Program-made: the position numbers and the translations under genes
Shown: one piece after another, positions 1-11,900 of the stretch
How the letters are laid out: the number at the start of each line of letters is the position of its first letter
Position numbering within the stretch: position 1 is the stretch's first letter
The notes under the pieces: generated by a model
Databases searched by the model: none
Seen by the model: the letters and a program-made list of their open reading frames with translations, nothing else
Told to the model about the DNA's origin: nothing
From: Aurifilum marmelostoma
Lineage: Eukaryota > Ascomycota > Sordariomycetes > Diaporthales > Cryphonectriaceae
NCBI GenBank assembly: GCA_027559495.1
Contig: JAMXSV010000029.1
Location: 744,001 to 808,000 of the forward strand
DNA length: 64,000 nucleotides
Reading direction: 5' to 3'

Positions 1-1434
1 TCCTCGCCCCTCCCCCTCCTCCCCATTCCCTGCACCATTCCTTGGCTTTTGGGTTCTGTTGTTTTTTTTTTTCTTGCCCTCCTTGCTTTCTTCTCTCTCT
101 CTCTTCTCCTCTCTCCCACCTGGGCCCCAGAATTCTTATTTCTCACCATAGCCCTAAGCCCTCTGCGGGCAAAGCGTGGGAAGAGAGAGGATCCCCTTCC
201 AGAGGATCCAGGGATCCATCTACGGGCAGCCTCAAGAGGTCACGAGGGGGATCATGTTTCACCACCTACCTCTTGACTCCACGGTGGAAGGAGGCGGGGG
301 GTGGGAGGGGACAGGGACAGAGCTGCTCTTTAGCTTGGTCGTATCGTATTAGCAATAATACGGGTTTACGGCCCAAGTATGTACACAAGTATGTATGGTC
401 TGTAATTTATTAATTTTTTGTTTATTCTCCGCAAGCATGGTCGTCCATACATACGAGCACCAGACATGAATCTGCTCGTCTGACAAGACGGGACAGAAAA
501 AAAAAAAAAAAAAAAAAGACGTTGGGCTCAGCTGCATGACGGCCCTGTCTTGTCTCGTCCATTGTCATTTGTCTCGTCTGCCAGCCCAAGAACGACACAC
601 CACCACCAGCACCACCATCCCACGTTCTTGACACACACACATACACACACACACGCCCAACACGTACACACCCTCATGCACACCGCCGAAGCCTTGTTCA
701 AGCCACAAACATCATTCTTCCTTGGCCCCTTTCCCTCTAGCTTCCGCGACGAACCATGGTTTTAGCGCCCTCCCTCTTGGCTTGCAGGAAGGAGATGGAG
801 GGGGGGAGTGGGCGTGGGATGGTTTCTCCTGTTGGCCGGCAAGCAGCATGTTGGTTGTGCGAACCCATTCTTTTGTCTGTCTCTTTTTTCTTTTTTTTTT
901 TCCTCCCCCATTCACGAGACAAGAGCAGGAGAGAGAGAGAGAGAGACAGCATCCGCAGGGAGTGTCCTTGCGGGTGCGGTGGATTTTCCGCTGCTTGGTG
1001 CAGATCCCCCATACCCACCAGACATCCATATTTAGAATATGGAATTTGGGGCTTTTGGGTTTGTTTTTTCCTTCCTTCTTCTCCTCCAAACCCCCCCCCC
1101 CCCCCCATCCTTGTCTGAACTCGCACAGCCTTCTTGGTCGGACACCGCCGCCATCGCCGAGGAGGGATGCAACGATAACCAGGGCGGACCTGGGTGCTGG
1201 TGTTGCTCTGCTGGTTCACGACCTGGTAACGCCCTGGTTAGAGGCAGACTTAGGTCAAGTCTAGACCTCTGCAAGAGAAGTTTTCTCACCTCGTTCTTTG
1301 GATCACACGACTTCTAGACGTGTTCTGTAGAAAGAAGAGAGAGTGTGTGACAGTGCACACAACGCCCTGTCACCTGCCTTCATCGTCCCTTTCCTTGGTC
1401 ATCATCATCACCATCCCCTCCGTCCTCCTTGTCC
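1..1434. other. Intergenic DNA with simple-sequence tracts
   Basis: No reading frame here has codon texture, domains or splice structure I can support. The stretch holds low-complexity DNA: an A run at about 497-517, a CA repeat at 631-654, pyrimidine-rich blocks, a GA repeat near 928-950 and a C run of 16 at 1091-1106. It lies downstream (3') of the ATPase gene on the minus strand. It may contain that gene's 3' UTR and the UTR of a gene left of the window. Confidence 0.6.
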
Positions 1435-3358
1435 TCAGGAGGCTGTCTCAGCCCCACAACAAGCTTCTCCCCGCTCCCCTCCCCTCTCCCTGGCGATCTC
1501 GTACCGCCCGCCCAGGACGAGGTCCTTGGCGACGAGCTCCCTCGTGCGGCCGAGGCTCTCGATGGCCGAGATGCGGTCGTTGGTGGCCGTCAGGTGCTCC
1601 CTGAAGCCGGGCTGCGTGCAGATCTCGCGGAAGGCCCTGTGCATGGGCACGCTGGAGGCGCGCATCTGGGCGGCCGAGGTGATGGTGAAGAGGTTCATGC
1701 GGTCGAGCTCGCGCACGAAATCGGCGCGGGTCTGGATCTGCTGGGCTATGTGCATGGGGAAGGAGGGCAGGCGGTGGCCTATGATGGGGTCGTAGGTCTC
1801 GAGGGGCATGGGGTCGGCTGGGTGGGTTAGGTCGGGGGGGGTTGGACTCCTCTAGGTCGACGAGGGCGAGGGCTAGGACCATCGCTGCGGCCTGGGAGTA
1901 TGGGAAGACAAAGTCAGAATTTTACTTGGCCTTTTTTATTCCAAATGGCACGTAAAGCTGTGTATGGATTCAAGGAAGAGAAAGAATTCAAAATCACACT
2001 TGACTTACCGCCCACTTCTGCTGGTCCATGACATCGTCGTCCATCTCCTCGCCCAGGATCCAGCACTGGTTCAGAAAGTACGTCTTCTCGACCTCCTTGA
2101 TCTGCTCACAGGTGCCGAGCATGTCACGGCTCTTGGCGACGCGGTTCAGGAAGGACAGGCGGCCCCCGACGCGGTCGTAGACCTGGGCGGCGACGTCCTC
2201 GGACAGGACCTCGTTGAAGTAGCGGGCGCGGTACCTCCGCAGGGCCGAGGTGGCGGCGGACTTGGGCAGGTCGGAGACGCTGGTGACCTCCATGCGGGTG
2301 GCGAGCAGCTTGAGGCGCTCGTAGACCCAGTAGTCGTCGGTGTTGAAGACCATGGTGACGAGGTTGGAGGCGGCCCACTGCTCGGCCCGCTGCTGCAGCA
2401 GCTCGATGAGGTCGCGGCCGTCCTCGTCGTCGCGGATGAGGTGCATCTGGTTGACGATCATGACGAGGGGCCGCCCGACGCGGGCGCGGCGGCGCAGGGC
2501 GACCTTCTCGAGCTTGTTGAGGGCGCGCTCGATGTCGAGCAGGGCGGTGGTGTCGCGGGGGCCCTTCTCGCTGAAGTAGCCGCCGATGTAGTCCTCGTGG
2601 AACTCGTAGTCGAGGGCCTTGCCCAGGCGGATGCGGAAGATCTCGAGGTCCGAGTGGGCCTCGAACATGGCGACGCCCTCGCCGTCGATCTTGCGCATGG
2701 CCTCGATCAGCATGCTGGACTTGCCCGTGCCCTTCTCGCCCAGCAGGAGGTGGTAGTGGCCCTTCTCGAGGCCCGCCACGATGCCGTCCACCTTGGCCTG
2801 CTCGGGCCTCTCGACCCAGTGGTCCTCGTCCTGGGCGGCGGCAGCGCCATCGCCGCCGTCCTGCTGCTTCTGCTGCTGCTGCTGCTGCTGCTTCTCCTTC
2901 TCCCTCTTGGTGTAGATGCCCTTGCCCATGGCCGCAAGATCCAGGACGGGGTCGCCAGGCTCGAAGGCGTTGGCCATCTTGCGCAGCTGCATCCACTTGT
3001 ACAGGCGATGGTAGGCGTAGGCGGCAGAGGCGAAGCCCACGGCCAGGACGAGGACCGAGGCCAGCGAGGTGGCGGCGGACTCGAGCATCTTGCGGGCGAG
3101 GCCTTCCCTGTCGTCGTCGGCGCGGGCATCGTCACGGCGCAGGACGCGAGACGAGGAGAAGGGACGGCGCCTGCAGGGTGGTGGAAGTGGCGATGATGGT
3201 GATAGAAGTGATGATGATGATGCTGATGATGATAATGATGACGGGCGCCAAGAGTTGGTGATGAATGCCGCGCGGCCCTTGCTGTGGTGTGGTGATGAGT
3301 ATGGCGGGTGCACGTGTTTCAGGGCGGCAGCGCCTTGGAGGCGTAGCCGAGATGCCAT
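1435..3358 (-). CDS. Mitochondrial membrane-anchored P-loop (AAA-type) ATPase, apparent frameshift
   Basis: Two exons: 3358-2009 and 1891-1435, with intron 1892-2008 (donor GTAAGT, acceptor TCCCAG, phase 0). The corrected product is about 601 aa. The N-terminus is Arg/Ser-rich with no acidic residues, like a mitochondrial presequence. A hydrophobic segment follows at about residues 95-117, then a Q8 tract and a nucleotide-binding domain with Walker A GEKGTGKSS and a Walker B-like LVMIVNQMH strand. The C-terminal exon adds a helical region with PIIGHRLPSFPMHIAQQIQ. The second exon changes frame inside a run of eight G at 1834-1841 (C on the coding strand). Dropping one C joins MVLALALVDLEESNPP to DLTHPADPMPLETY and keeps the stop at 1435. 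The family resembles fungal archaeal-ATPase-like mitochondrial proteins. The substrate is unknown, and I would not equate it with Yme2, which also carries an RRM. Confidence 0.8.
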
Positions 3359-4533
3359 GTCTGGTGGTGGTGGTCGTGGTGGTTGTCGTCGTAGTTATTG
3401 ACGGATGCTTACTCTATCAATCGCGTCCGGGGTCTGTCTGTCTGTCTGTCTGTCTGTCTGCAGGTGACAGCAGGTCAGGCGTGCGTGAGAAGGAGGTGAG
3501 TCAGACCCGAGACGAGATTGGCGCTGGGCGATGGTGGTGGTGGTGAGGGTTTTGACAGTGAGCCGAAAAATGAAATGAGCGACGCCGCCAAGGAACGAGT
3601 GAGTGAATTTGTAGACCCGAAAAGAAAAAGAAAAAATATTAATCGAATACGAACGATATTGGTCTATATGTCAAGATCTGTCTGTAAATTCATTGAGGAA
3701 TTGACAATAAAAAAGAAGAAAAAAAAAAAACACACAAAAGAGAGATAGAGACAGAGAGAGAGAGAAAGAGTGCGTGTGGTGGGCTGCTGGAGGAGGTGAC
3801 GGATGAGATGAGACGGGATGAGATGAGATTTAATCAGATACACCGTTTCATTCTCCTCGTCTGCCCTTCTCCTCTCTGTGTGGCCTCCTGGAAATTGCGT
3901 CAACGTGTCAAAGGGGGCGTCCGGTGTCCTCTGCTCCACGCCGCCAAATCTCTTGTCAAACCTAATCAAACAACAACCTTGGCCAGATTTCACCCAGCTC
4001 CCGGCCGTCTCCTTTTTTTTTTTCTTCCTTATTATCTTGGTAGTAAAAATGGAGACCCGATTCCCGAGTCCAAACTCTTTTTGTTCTACTCTCTGCTCCG
4101 TACTGTTGTTGATCTCGACTGCTCTCGCCCTCGTCTGCCCTCCCTGAGGTTTATGACCTACATGGTGTAGGGATGGATATTCGTCACCATCTGTTATCAA
4201 TTGACTATTAAAAATAGTTATCATAATTAAACACCAACTCTATTGTAGCAGTACTATAGCTTCAGAGGGGCCCACTGCACACCGCTGCCAGCTGTGCCCG
4301 AGCCACGACGTCGGGACGGGGGATCGCCATCCCTGAGTTATCTCCCCTGTGGTGGAAGTCGTGCCAGCACACCAACAAGCTTTGACTTCCTCTGTATTCG
4401 AGTGCAGGTCTACTGTGCACTGTCAGTGTGCCCGTGATGAGGTGTCATGGCGGTCAATAAATGGTCCACTGACTCGGGCCCTGGAGAACTTTGAACCTCG
4501 AGATCAATATTCATGCAATCCTCCTCCTCCTCA
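3359..4533. other. Intergenic region with GTCT microsatellite
   Basis: This is the upstream region of the ATPase gene and the downstream region of the GMC oxidoreductase gene. A (GTCT)7 repeat sits at 3431-3458 inside the probable 5' UTR or promoter of the ATPase. A GATGA/GAGAT-rich patch follows at about 3797-3830 and an A/T-rich patch at about 3610-3735. I see no gene in either strand. Confidence 0.6.
3431..3458. repeat. (GTCT)7 tetranucleotide microsatellite
   Basis: Seven perfect head-to-tail GTCT units, directly visible. It lies about 75 bp upstream of the ATPase start codon, on the strand that would be transcribed as AGAC repeats. Confidence 0.95.
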
Positions 4534-6322
4534 TCACTGACCACCACCACCCTCACCACCACCCTGCAGAATCTCCGCCGCCCTGACCGCAATCGCATAC
4601 ACCAGCCCCATAGCATGCTGCCCAGGACTGCTCGGCACCACACTCGCATCCACAACCCGCACATTCGCCGTCCCATACACCCTCAGCGCCCCGTCCACCA
4701 CCCCGCCCTGTTCGCGCGGCATCATCACGCACCCGCCCGTGGGGTGGCTCCCGCTGCCCAGCCCCTCAAGCACCTCGGCCTGGAACTCCTCAAACGGTAG
4801 ACTGCCCGGGATGCTAAACTCGGCCCCGTTGGCCCCGAGGGCTCCGGCCGACGCCACCGTCGTCGCGTAGTACTGGAGCGCTTTGGCCAGGAGCCACAGG
4901 TCAAATGCCGTCCCGTTGATGCGTGCGCCGTTGAAGTTTGGGTCGATTAGGGGTTGCTGCTGCTGCTGCTGCTGCTGCTGTTCTGCTCCTGATGCTGCTG
5001 CTGCATGCACGGAGCCGCTGCTTAGGGGATGCAGGACGTAACCTGTCACAAACCCCAGGAACCACCCGAATTCAATCAAGGGTTGGTCAGCCGTCCACAT
5101 CGCCCTCAGCATGGCAAGGCTCGCGTTCGAGGCACCCGTGAGCGACAGGTCGTCGTCAAACAGCAGACCGCTCGCAAATGCATAGTCCTCCTCGGACAGG
5201 AACCGGCTCGGCTGCGCGTAGTCCTGGAAATCCTGTATATACTGATCTCCCGTCAGGTTCAGCGACGTGTTGAAGCTGAAGATGCCCGCGTAGGTGAGGT
5301 GGTCCTGGAACCCGGTGCCCACGGCCGGCAGGTCCACCACGACGGCCGGCACCCCAAGCGCGGAGAGCACGGCTGGGTCGCCTATGCCGGACACCTCGAG
5401 GAGCGGGGGGCTCTGGATAGACCCGGCCGAGAGGATGATGTTGGTGCCGTTGAGGGTGGCCAGGTTCCCACTGGACGGGTCGATGAACTCTACGCCGCTG
5501 GCTACTGCAAGCCCATCGTCCGAGGAGGACTCGGCAGACCACAGGATCCTCGTGGCCGTGGTGTTGGTGTACACCACCAGATTAGCCCTCCCCTCGACAT
5601 TCGTATACGCCGACCCAGAATACGACCGCGTGTACGAGCTCGCATTCACCGCCAGCGGCCCATACCTCATCCCCGTCGTGTCCCCGCCGTCGGCATCCAC
5701 CACCTTCGGCACCCCGAGCTCCTCCAGCGCCGGCACTACATAGTCCTCATAGAGCGAGTACACGTTCCGCGCCAGGCTCCCCGCCACAGGGCCGTCGAAA
5801 CCGTGATCCCCCGTGACCCACGTCAGCCCCTGCTCCTCGAGCGCCGCAGCAGGCGGCACAAACGCCTCCCCGGCCCGCGACGCCGCGAAAATCGAGTCCC
5901 AGTTCCAACCGCCCGAGACGTTCAGCACGCCCGCCCAGGCGTCCAGCTCGGCCGCCGACGCGCGGTGCCAGAGCATAAAGTTCATGGCCGCGCTGCCGCC
6001 CAGCACGCGCCCGCGCGGGTAGGCGACGACGGAGGACGCGTCCGGCAGCGAGGCCTGCGGGGTGCTGGTGAAGTTCCAGTCCAGGGCGGTGGCGACGAGG
6101 GCGCCTTCGTTTTCGGGGACGGTGATGCGCGGGTCTGTGCGGGCGTCGGGCCCGGCCTCGAGGACGGCGGTGGTGGTGTTGGGGTCGGCGGAGAGGAGGG
6201 TGGCTAGGAGGAGGCCCGCGGTTCCGCCGCCGATTATGATGTAGTCGTATTGTTCTTGGGCGTGCGCGGGCTCGGTGAGGAGCAGGGCAGCAGTTAAGAG
6301 GAGGAGGAAGGGGGGAGAGCAT
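4534..6322 (-). CDS. Secreted GMC-family FAD oxidoreductase, apparent frameshift at start
   Basis: Corrected product about 595 aa, single exon. The FAD-binding Rossmann motif YDYIIIGGGTAG lies directly after a hydrophobic signal peptide (LLLLTAALLLTEPAHA). The GMC signature RGRVLGGSAAMNFMLWHRA follows, and the C-terminal GMC domain carries both active-site histidines: HPTGGC (equivalent to glucose oxidase His516) and GQHAMG (equivalent to His559). A poly-Gln tract of nine interrupts a loop before PLIDPNFN. Several Asn-x-Ser/Thr sites fit secretion. The only in-frame Met near the signal peptide (6320-6322) is separated from it by a run of six G at 6310-6315; one base fewer gives a perfect MLSPF...signal peptide. 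An unseen upstream exon is the alternative. Substrate (alcohol, sugar or aryl alcohol) cannot be assigned from sequence alone. Confidence 0.85.
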
Positions 6323-6608
6323 ATTGATCAAGTAGTGGCCAGGCTGAGGTTGGGCGTGGTGTCTGGCGTGACGATGTGCTTTGGCTTATGATAGACAGGA
6401 GAATATATTTACTGTAAACTGATTTCTTCCAGCTCTTACTGGATGTCACCCAAGAAGGGGCTAAGCAACCAAGTTGCATCCATCATGCACGGCGGCTGCG
6501 GGCTGACCTACGGCCTGCCTCATCGGAGATGGTGTGCTGATGTAGTCCATTCGCTATAAGCTCATACACAAAATTATCACCCCTTGTATGAATTATCTAT
6601 GCAACCAT

Positions 6609-7601
6609 CTAGTCAAAGTACACATTATCAGGCTTGTGAACACAAATCTTGCCGCTCTTGGACTTCAACACAACCTTGGGATCATCCTTGGACGCCTTGA
6701 CCTGCTTGCCATCCACCGACTTGGACGTCCTGACAATCTCGACGACCTCGCCCTCGACCCAGCCCGGCATCGCCTTCCAGTGCACGCCCTTCTGTCCCTT
6801 CTTAGGCAGCCTGTCCTTGGACCCTTGCTGTGCAGGTGCATCTGCCTTGTCGTGCTTCGACCCGATCGTGCCGTTCTTGTCCTGATCCGACGATTTCTTC
6901 GAGTCGGTCTTTTGTTTCTTCTTCCGGTCCTTGTCGCCGTCGTCCTTGGCCTTGCGACCACGCTTCTTGCTCTCCGATGGCGACGATTTCTCCCCTCCCT
7001 CTCCGCTCTCGTCCTCTTCGCTGCCCTGACTGGCCTCCTCCTCCTTGCCATCCTCATCCTTCCCATCACGCTCATCCTCAACCTTCTTCCCAGCATTCTT
7101 CCGCGCCCCCTTGGCCTTGTCCGTGTTCGAGACAAACTGTTTCTCCTTGCCCTCCTCCTGCTTCTTCGCGTCCGTCTCCTCCTTCTCCTTGTCGCTCATC
7201 TCCTCCCACGCTTTCTTGGGCAGATAACGCTTCCGGCTCCCGTCTGCCTTCTTGGCCTGGCCGGACCCTTCCTTGGTCTGCCACTCCTCGTCCCCCCACT
7301 TCTCGAGGTTCTTCTGCGACTCGTCCTTGGAGTCCTTGGGGGTGTTGTAGTCGCCGCCGCGTTTCTTGTACTCCTTGGCCATCATTTGTGCCTAGAACGA
7401 TGAGGGGGTTATTTAGTTTTCGTAATGAATCATTTTTTTGAACACTTGCTGAAGAAAGAGTGAGAGAAAGGATGTTGGCAGTATGGTGCTCACCTTTCTT
7501 GCGCTCCACTGGCCTGGCTCGCCGCCCTTGTCGCTCTGCTTGAGCTCTTCCTTGACCTGGTCGCGGAGCTTGGGGTCCGAGTACTTGTCGCTGGACGGCA
7601 T
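6609..7601 (-). CDS. DUF5872/HVA1 (TUDOR-like) lysine-rich protein
   Basis: Two exons: 7601-7494 and 7391-6609. Intron 7392-7493 has donor GTGAGC, acceptor TTCTAG, phase 0. Product 296 aa. The N-terminal half (DKYSDPKLRDQVKEELKQSD, GQWSARK, AKEYKKRGGDY, LEKWGDEEWQTKEGSG, KRYLPKKAWEEMS) matches the DUF5872 type found in fungi and bacteria. The middle is a long run of Lys/Glu/Asp/Ser with KKRGRK-like nuclear signals. The C-terminus (GVHWKAMPGWVEGEVVEIV ... KPDNVYF) is the small beta-barrel called hypervirulence-associated TUDOR domain, HVA1/DUF2945. The biochemical role is not established. Composition suggests a nuclear or nucleic-acid-associated protein, which is inference. It shares a 1.4-kb divergent upstream region with the REB1-like gene. 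Confidence 0.85.
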
Positions 7602-8998
7602 CTTGTATATCACCTGGGCGTGGTGGAAATATTTGTGTTGGAATTTGAAAATGGGCTGTGACAAGATCACTCGTGGGCTGTTGAGTTGGAGGGCAAAAGG
7701 GACACGAAGGCGCAGCTGGAGATGCATAGATGAGCGTGTAAATAAGCAATGTATATCATGCTAAGCCATATGAAATAGCCAAGGAGGTTCCTGCATCTAA
7801 TAAAGAACCGATCTTCCAGTCTCCCGCTTTCCATGACGAAGAATATCATGAGATCGCGGGCTCTCTTCATGACGCGCAAGATCGCGTCCAAGAGGTCATG
7901 ACGTTTTGCAGTGACCAAGTGTTGGTCGTTGGCACCATCGCTCGGGATGGTGACCGTCTAGCTCTGTATGACATTAGTTTGGTCAAAACCCCTTTTTGAT
8001 TCATTTTAGATGATGGACAGTGGGTGAGTGTATCGAGTGGTTTGCAGTAAATCAGGGGAACTTTGACGGATCGATGTCATGAGGTCACGGATCAGGGAGT
8101 TACGGGTGTGAATTTAGTAGATAACTAGCATGAGATCAGTGGGAAACCGCTGTAGAGTTTACAACTGCCGTGCACTTAGATACCCTAGCGCTGCACTGTA
8201 GTGTAGCACCTTTTGGCCAGCTATGGTGGTGGAAAAGATATGCTGTAGGGGGTCCCTGGAATTGGACGGTATTGCACTTCTTGAGAAAGAAGTAGCAGGA
8301 TCCGGAATATCACCTTCTACGTTCCTCTGATGACCGTCTTAAGATTGAGTCTTTGATCCACCGTTTACACGTGCTTGTTCGGGTCATCTGAACTAGAGTG
8401 CTTGCCCTTATGTGAACGGTGGGTTGGATTGTACTCACCGAGATGAGCTTTGTCCAGTCAGGCAACACCCTGGACACACTGACCTTGATGGCCAGAGTAC
8501 AGCAAGAGTTTGAGATTGGTCACCAGATCAAAGGATAATAAATAGGATGGTTTTATGTCCAGCCAAAGCATTCCAATGTCAAGTAAGGGCTCACAAAATG
8601 CCATCCCAATGTCTACTATGTAACGGCGTTGACAGGGGGGTGCTACAGCTTTATAGCGGGTCTGACGCCAGGGCAGGGCAGTGGCCCCATTCACTTGCGG
8701 GGTAGGTGAGGAGCTCCTGAGGATCTTAGCAGCATCCCTGAACACCACTGAAACTTTTTTTCCTGTCTTCTTCTCGGGTCAAACGGGCGCGTTAAACCGC
8801 GTTGCTTTTGAAATTGAGTACTGCTTTTGACTTCAACTTTGAGCCTAGGTTCCACCAACCTCCTCGCTCCCTCAACACACTGCCCTTCAGCCTCCAACCC
8901 CTTCACACGATCACAATCGTCAGCTCAATTGCTTGGTCTAGCTCTCGAGGCGATGGCCTAGCGACCAGGCATTTCTTGGTACGGCCTGCCCATTCGCG
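7602..8998. other. Divergent intergenic region between HVA1-type gene and REB1-like gene
   Basis: The two flanking genes point away from each other, so both promoters lie here. No ORF is convincing and I can name no specific binding site. Confidence 0.6.
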
Positions 8999-11900
8999 AT
9001 GGGCTCCCAGTCCAGCCAGCTTGCAGGAGACAATCACGCCCACTCAACCCACCGCGGCGGCAGGATTCTCGGGCCCCCAATGTCTCCTACGACTTCTGAG
9101 GACGGCAGCGAAAAGGGCCGCGTCTTTGGTCCTCCCATGTCACCGCTCACGTCCGACGACGAGAACAACCTACCAAACCCTCCCTCCTTGTCGAGGCCGC
9201 CTGGCAAGAAGAACAAGAAGAAGCGGAGAAAGGGCGCCGACGGTGATCTGCCCTCTTCAGAGGCTGGTGTGGCTGTTGACGAGGCGGAGGACGTCGGCAA
9301 CAAGCGGAAGAGGAAGAAGAAGGCCCGGAGGAAGCAGGCCGAGGCTGAAGCCCAGGCCCAAGCTCAAGCTGGACAAGACGAAGAGCACGATGCCATTGTC
9401 CAGGACACACAGCCCGACGAGCATTACGAAGTGCCCCAATCGCCCAAGCGCAAATCGAAAAAGCGGAAGAAGAAGGCTGACAGGCGCGACGACGACGAAC
9501 ATGAAACCCGGCTCGGCATACATGAGGGCGGCCTGGTCAATGGCGATCCTGATTCTGAGCGAGAAGAAAAGCCCCATCTAGAGGACGAACTGAATAGCCA
9601 GGACGCAGCACGCGATGGGGCACTTCAGCCTGCACCTGAATCCGTACAGAGCCCCCCTGTGCAAAAGAAAAAGAAGCGGAAGCGAAACAAAAAGCACGAC
9701 ACTGTCCATAGCCCTGATACTCGTCCGGTCCTCCCCCCCGTATCCCAACGGAGGCACACCGCCGTCTGCCCAACAGCCTGATCAAGAGCTCAACCGTATC
9801 ATCCGTTACGGGCGAGCATCAGATGACGAAGAAGGAGGGGATGCCGTCATTCCTTCCAGTCACTTAGCCCACGGGACCCAAAGGCGCGGGTCAAGTGTCC
9901 CCAGCGTCCGACCAATCAAGATGGAAACCTCAGAAGATGATGAGGACGGACACACCCCACGGTTTGGTTTCTCCGGCATAGAAGGCGGCAGCTTCGCGGA
10001 GGCCGTCAGAGATCCAGAGGCTGAGGCTATGCGCGACGATGATGACCCGAACCCAGGTCTCACATGGCTTCACAAGCGAGAGAAGGAGGCCGCAGATGAC
10101 ACGCCTATTGTGGATGAGAGCACCGACCGAGAAATGGAGGTGGATGAGCCTTTATCTGACCTCCAGCAGAGCCGTCAGAGGGTGGAACGCGAGTCTGACC
10201 CCAACAATGAAGTCGGTGTGAAAGCCGAACCCAATTCTGACTCTGAGACCGACTCCCCCAGCGTCGCGAAGTTGGATAGGCTGTCGAGGTCGAGATCACG
10301 ATCCGTCACGTCAACATCCCTCGGCGCGCTGGCTGATCAGGAGGTAAAGTCACCCGCCACCGCACTCTGGAAAGACATGCATTAATACGTGTGCCGCAGC
10401 TCGGATTAATTCCCAATACTCGACAGCCTCCCAGGCCACCCTGGAGGGCATCGGATACATCGACCAGCCCTTCCTCGATTGGCTCCAACACCACGATTCC
10501 TGCTCGGCGCGAGGAGGTCGATGGGGTGACGCACGTCGAGCAACCTCTGCCCGCGAGCGATACCGATGAGCCCAAGAAACGAGTCCAAAGGGCCAATGTG
10601 GGCAGGAACAAAGCACCACAACCGGGCCCTGCTGAGACTGCTGCTGAGACCGACAATCATGCAGAAAGTGTTCTCCAGGCGGTCAAGAATGAAGTCGATC
10701 ATCCAGAGGAGCCAACGTGGCAGAGAAGCCGACGACGTACAAACAATGCTGGCCTTCCAAGTAGTGACGCACATTCCATGCCAGTCCCGTTGTCGGGTCC
10801 TACGGAGGCTCCTCAACCAGCCGCAGCTACTCAGCCGGAGCAGGATAGTGTTCCAGACGACGAGCTTCCCATCGAAGACATGCCACCTGTCGAGGACGAT
10901 ATTAGGCCCACAGCATCTACCAGGCAGCTGAGGAAGACTCCGAAACGCAAGGCAAAACCATCTGTGGCATTAGACATTGAAGAACCAGAGCTGGCGGGCG
11001 ACTCAGAGGATGCAGCATCAGCACCAGGACCCACGGCTGAGAACTTAGATGCGACGACCGCGCCCAAGGGAACGGCCGCGAGACGTCCACTCCGACAACA
11101 GCAGCTCCCGTTCTCACAAGCTGAGACGGCGAACACGGACAACGACGAAGTTGCACTTACTAACCAGGACGCCCCAGAAATTTCCGCGGCTACCCGGGAT
11201 GATAGTATCGGGCCCGAGGAGTCAGCCAGCCAGCCGCAGCCGCAGCCAAGAGGAAGAAGAAAGAGAAATCTTCAAGGCAAAACGTCTCTAGCACTCTCCT
11301 TGTCTCAGATTGAAGGCGATGAAGAAGTGGCAGAAGGCCAGTCCAGGCTGTCTACCTTTTCTCAACAGGCGAAAGCCAAAGATGCAACGACACGCGGTAG
11401 CAATGAGCTCGAGCAGAGCGAGGTCGGTGTCTCGCAAGAGGCAAGCCCAGTGGCAAAAGCTCGGAAGACCAAGAGGAGGCGTCGCACTGGAGACGCTTCC
11501 GAGGACGAGCTGGAGAGTCTCCTGGCTGCCGGTCCGTCCAAGTCACGGAAGAAGGCTCGCAGGCTCGATGGCAGCGATGACGAAGGCGGAAAGAAGGGAA
11601 AGCGAAAGCGCGGCTCCTCCATAAAGGACAAGGCCACCGGGCCCTGGCAAGAGGATGAGCTCAGTGCGCTGGGCAGGGTTGTGGATGAGTTTCGTGATGC
11701 CAATGGCATGACACAGTATGAAATCAACCAGCTCATACACGAGGTGCCGAAAAAGAGTGATGATCTCAATCAAGACTTCTGGAACAAGGCAGACCTCGCC
11801 ATACCGCGACGGACCAGGAAGCAGATTGCCGAGCGGACACGGCGGCTGTACAACAACTTTGTTGGTCGCGGTAAGTGGACCGAAGAACAGAAGGAGGAGC

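Noticed and set aside
1964..3196. 410-aa plus-strand ORF
   Set aside because: Antisense shadow of the ATPase exon; Leu/Val/Gly-rich with no domain, a result of GC-rich third positions.
5029..6207. 392-aa plus-strand ORF
   Set aside because: Antisense to the GMC oxidoreductase; Arg/Gly-rich shadow without motifs.
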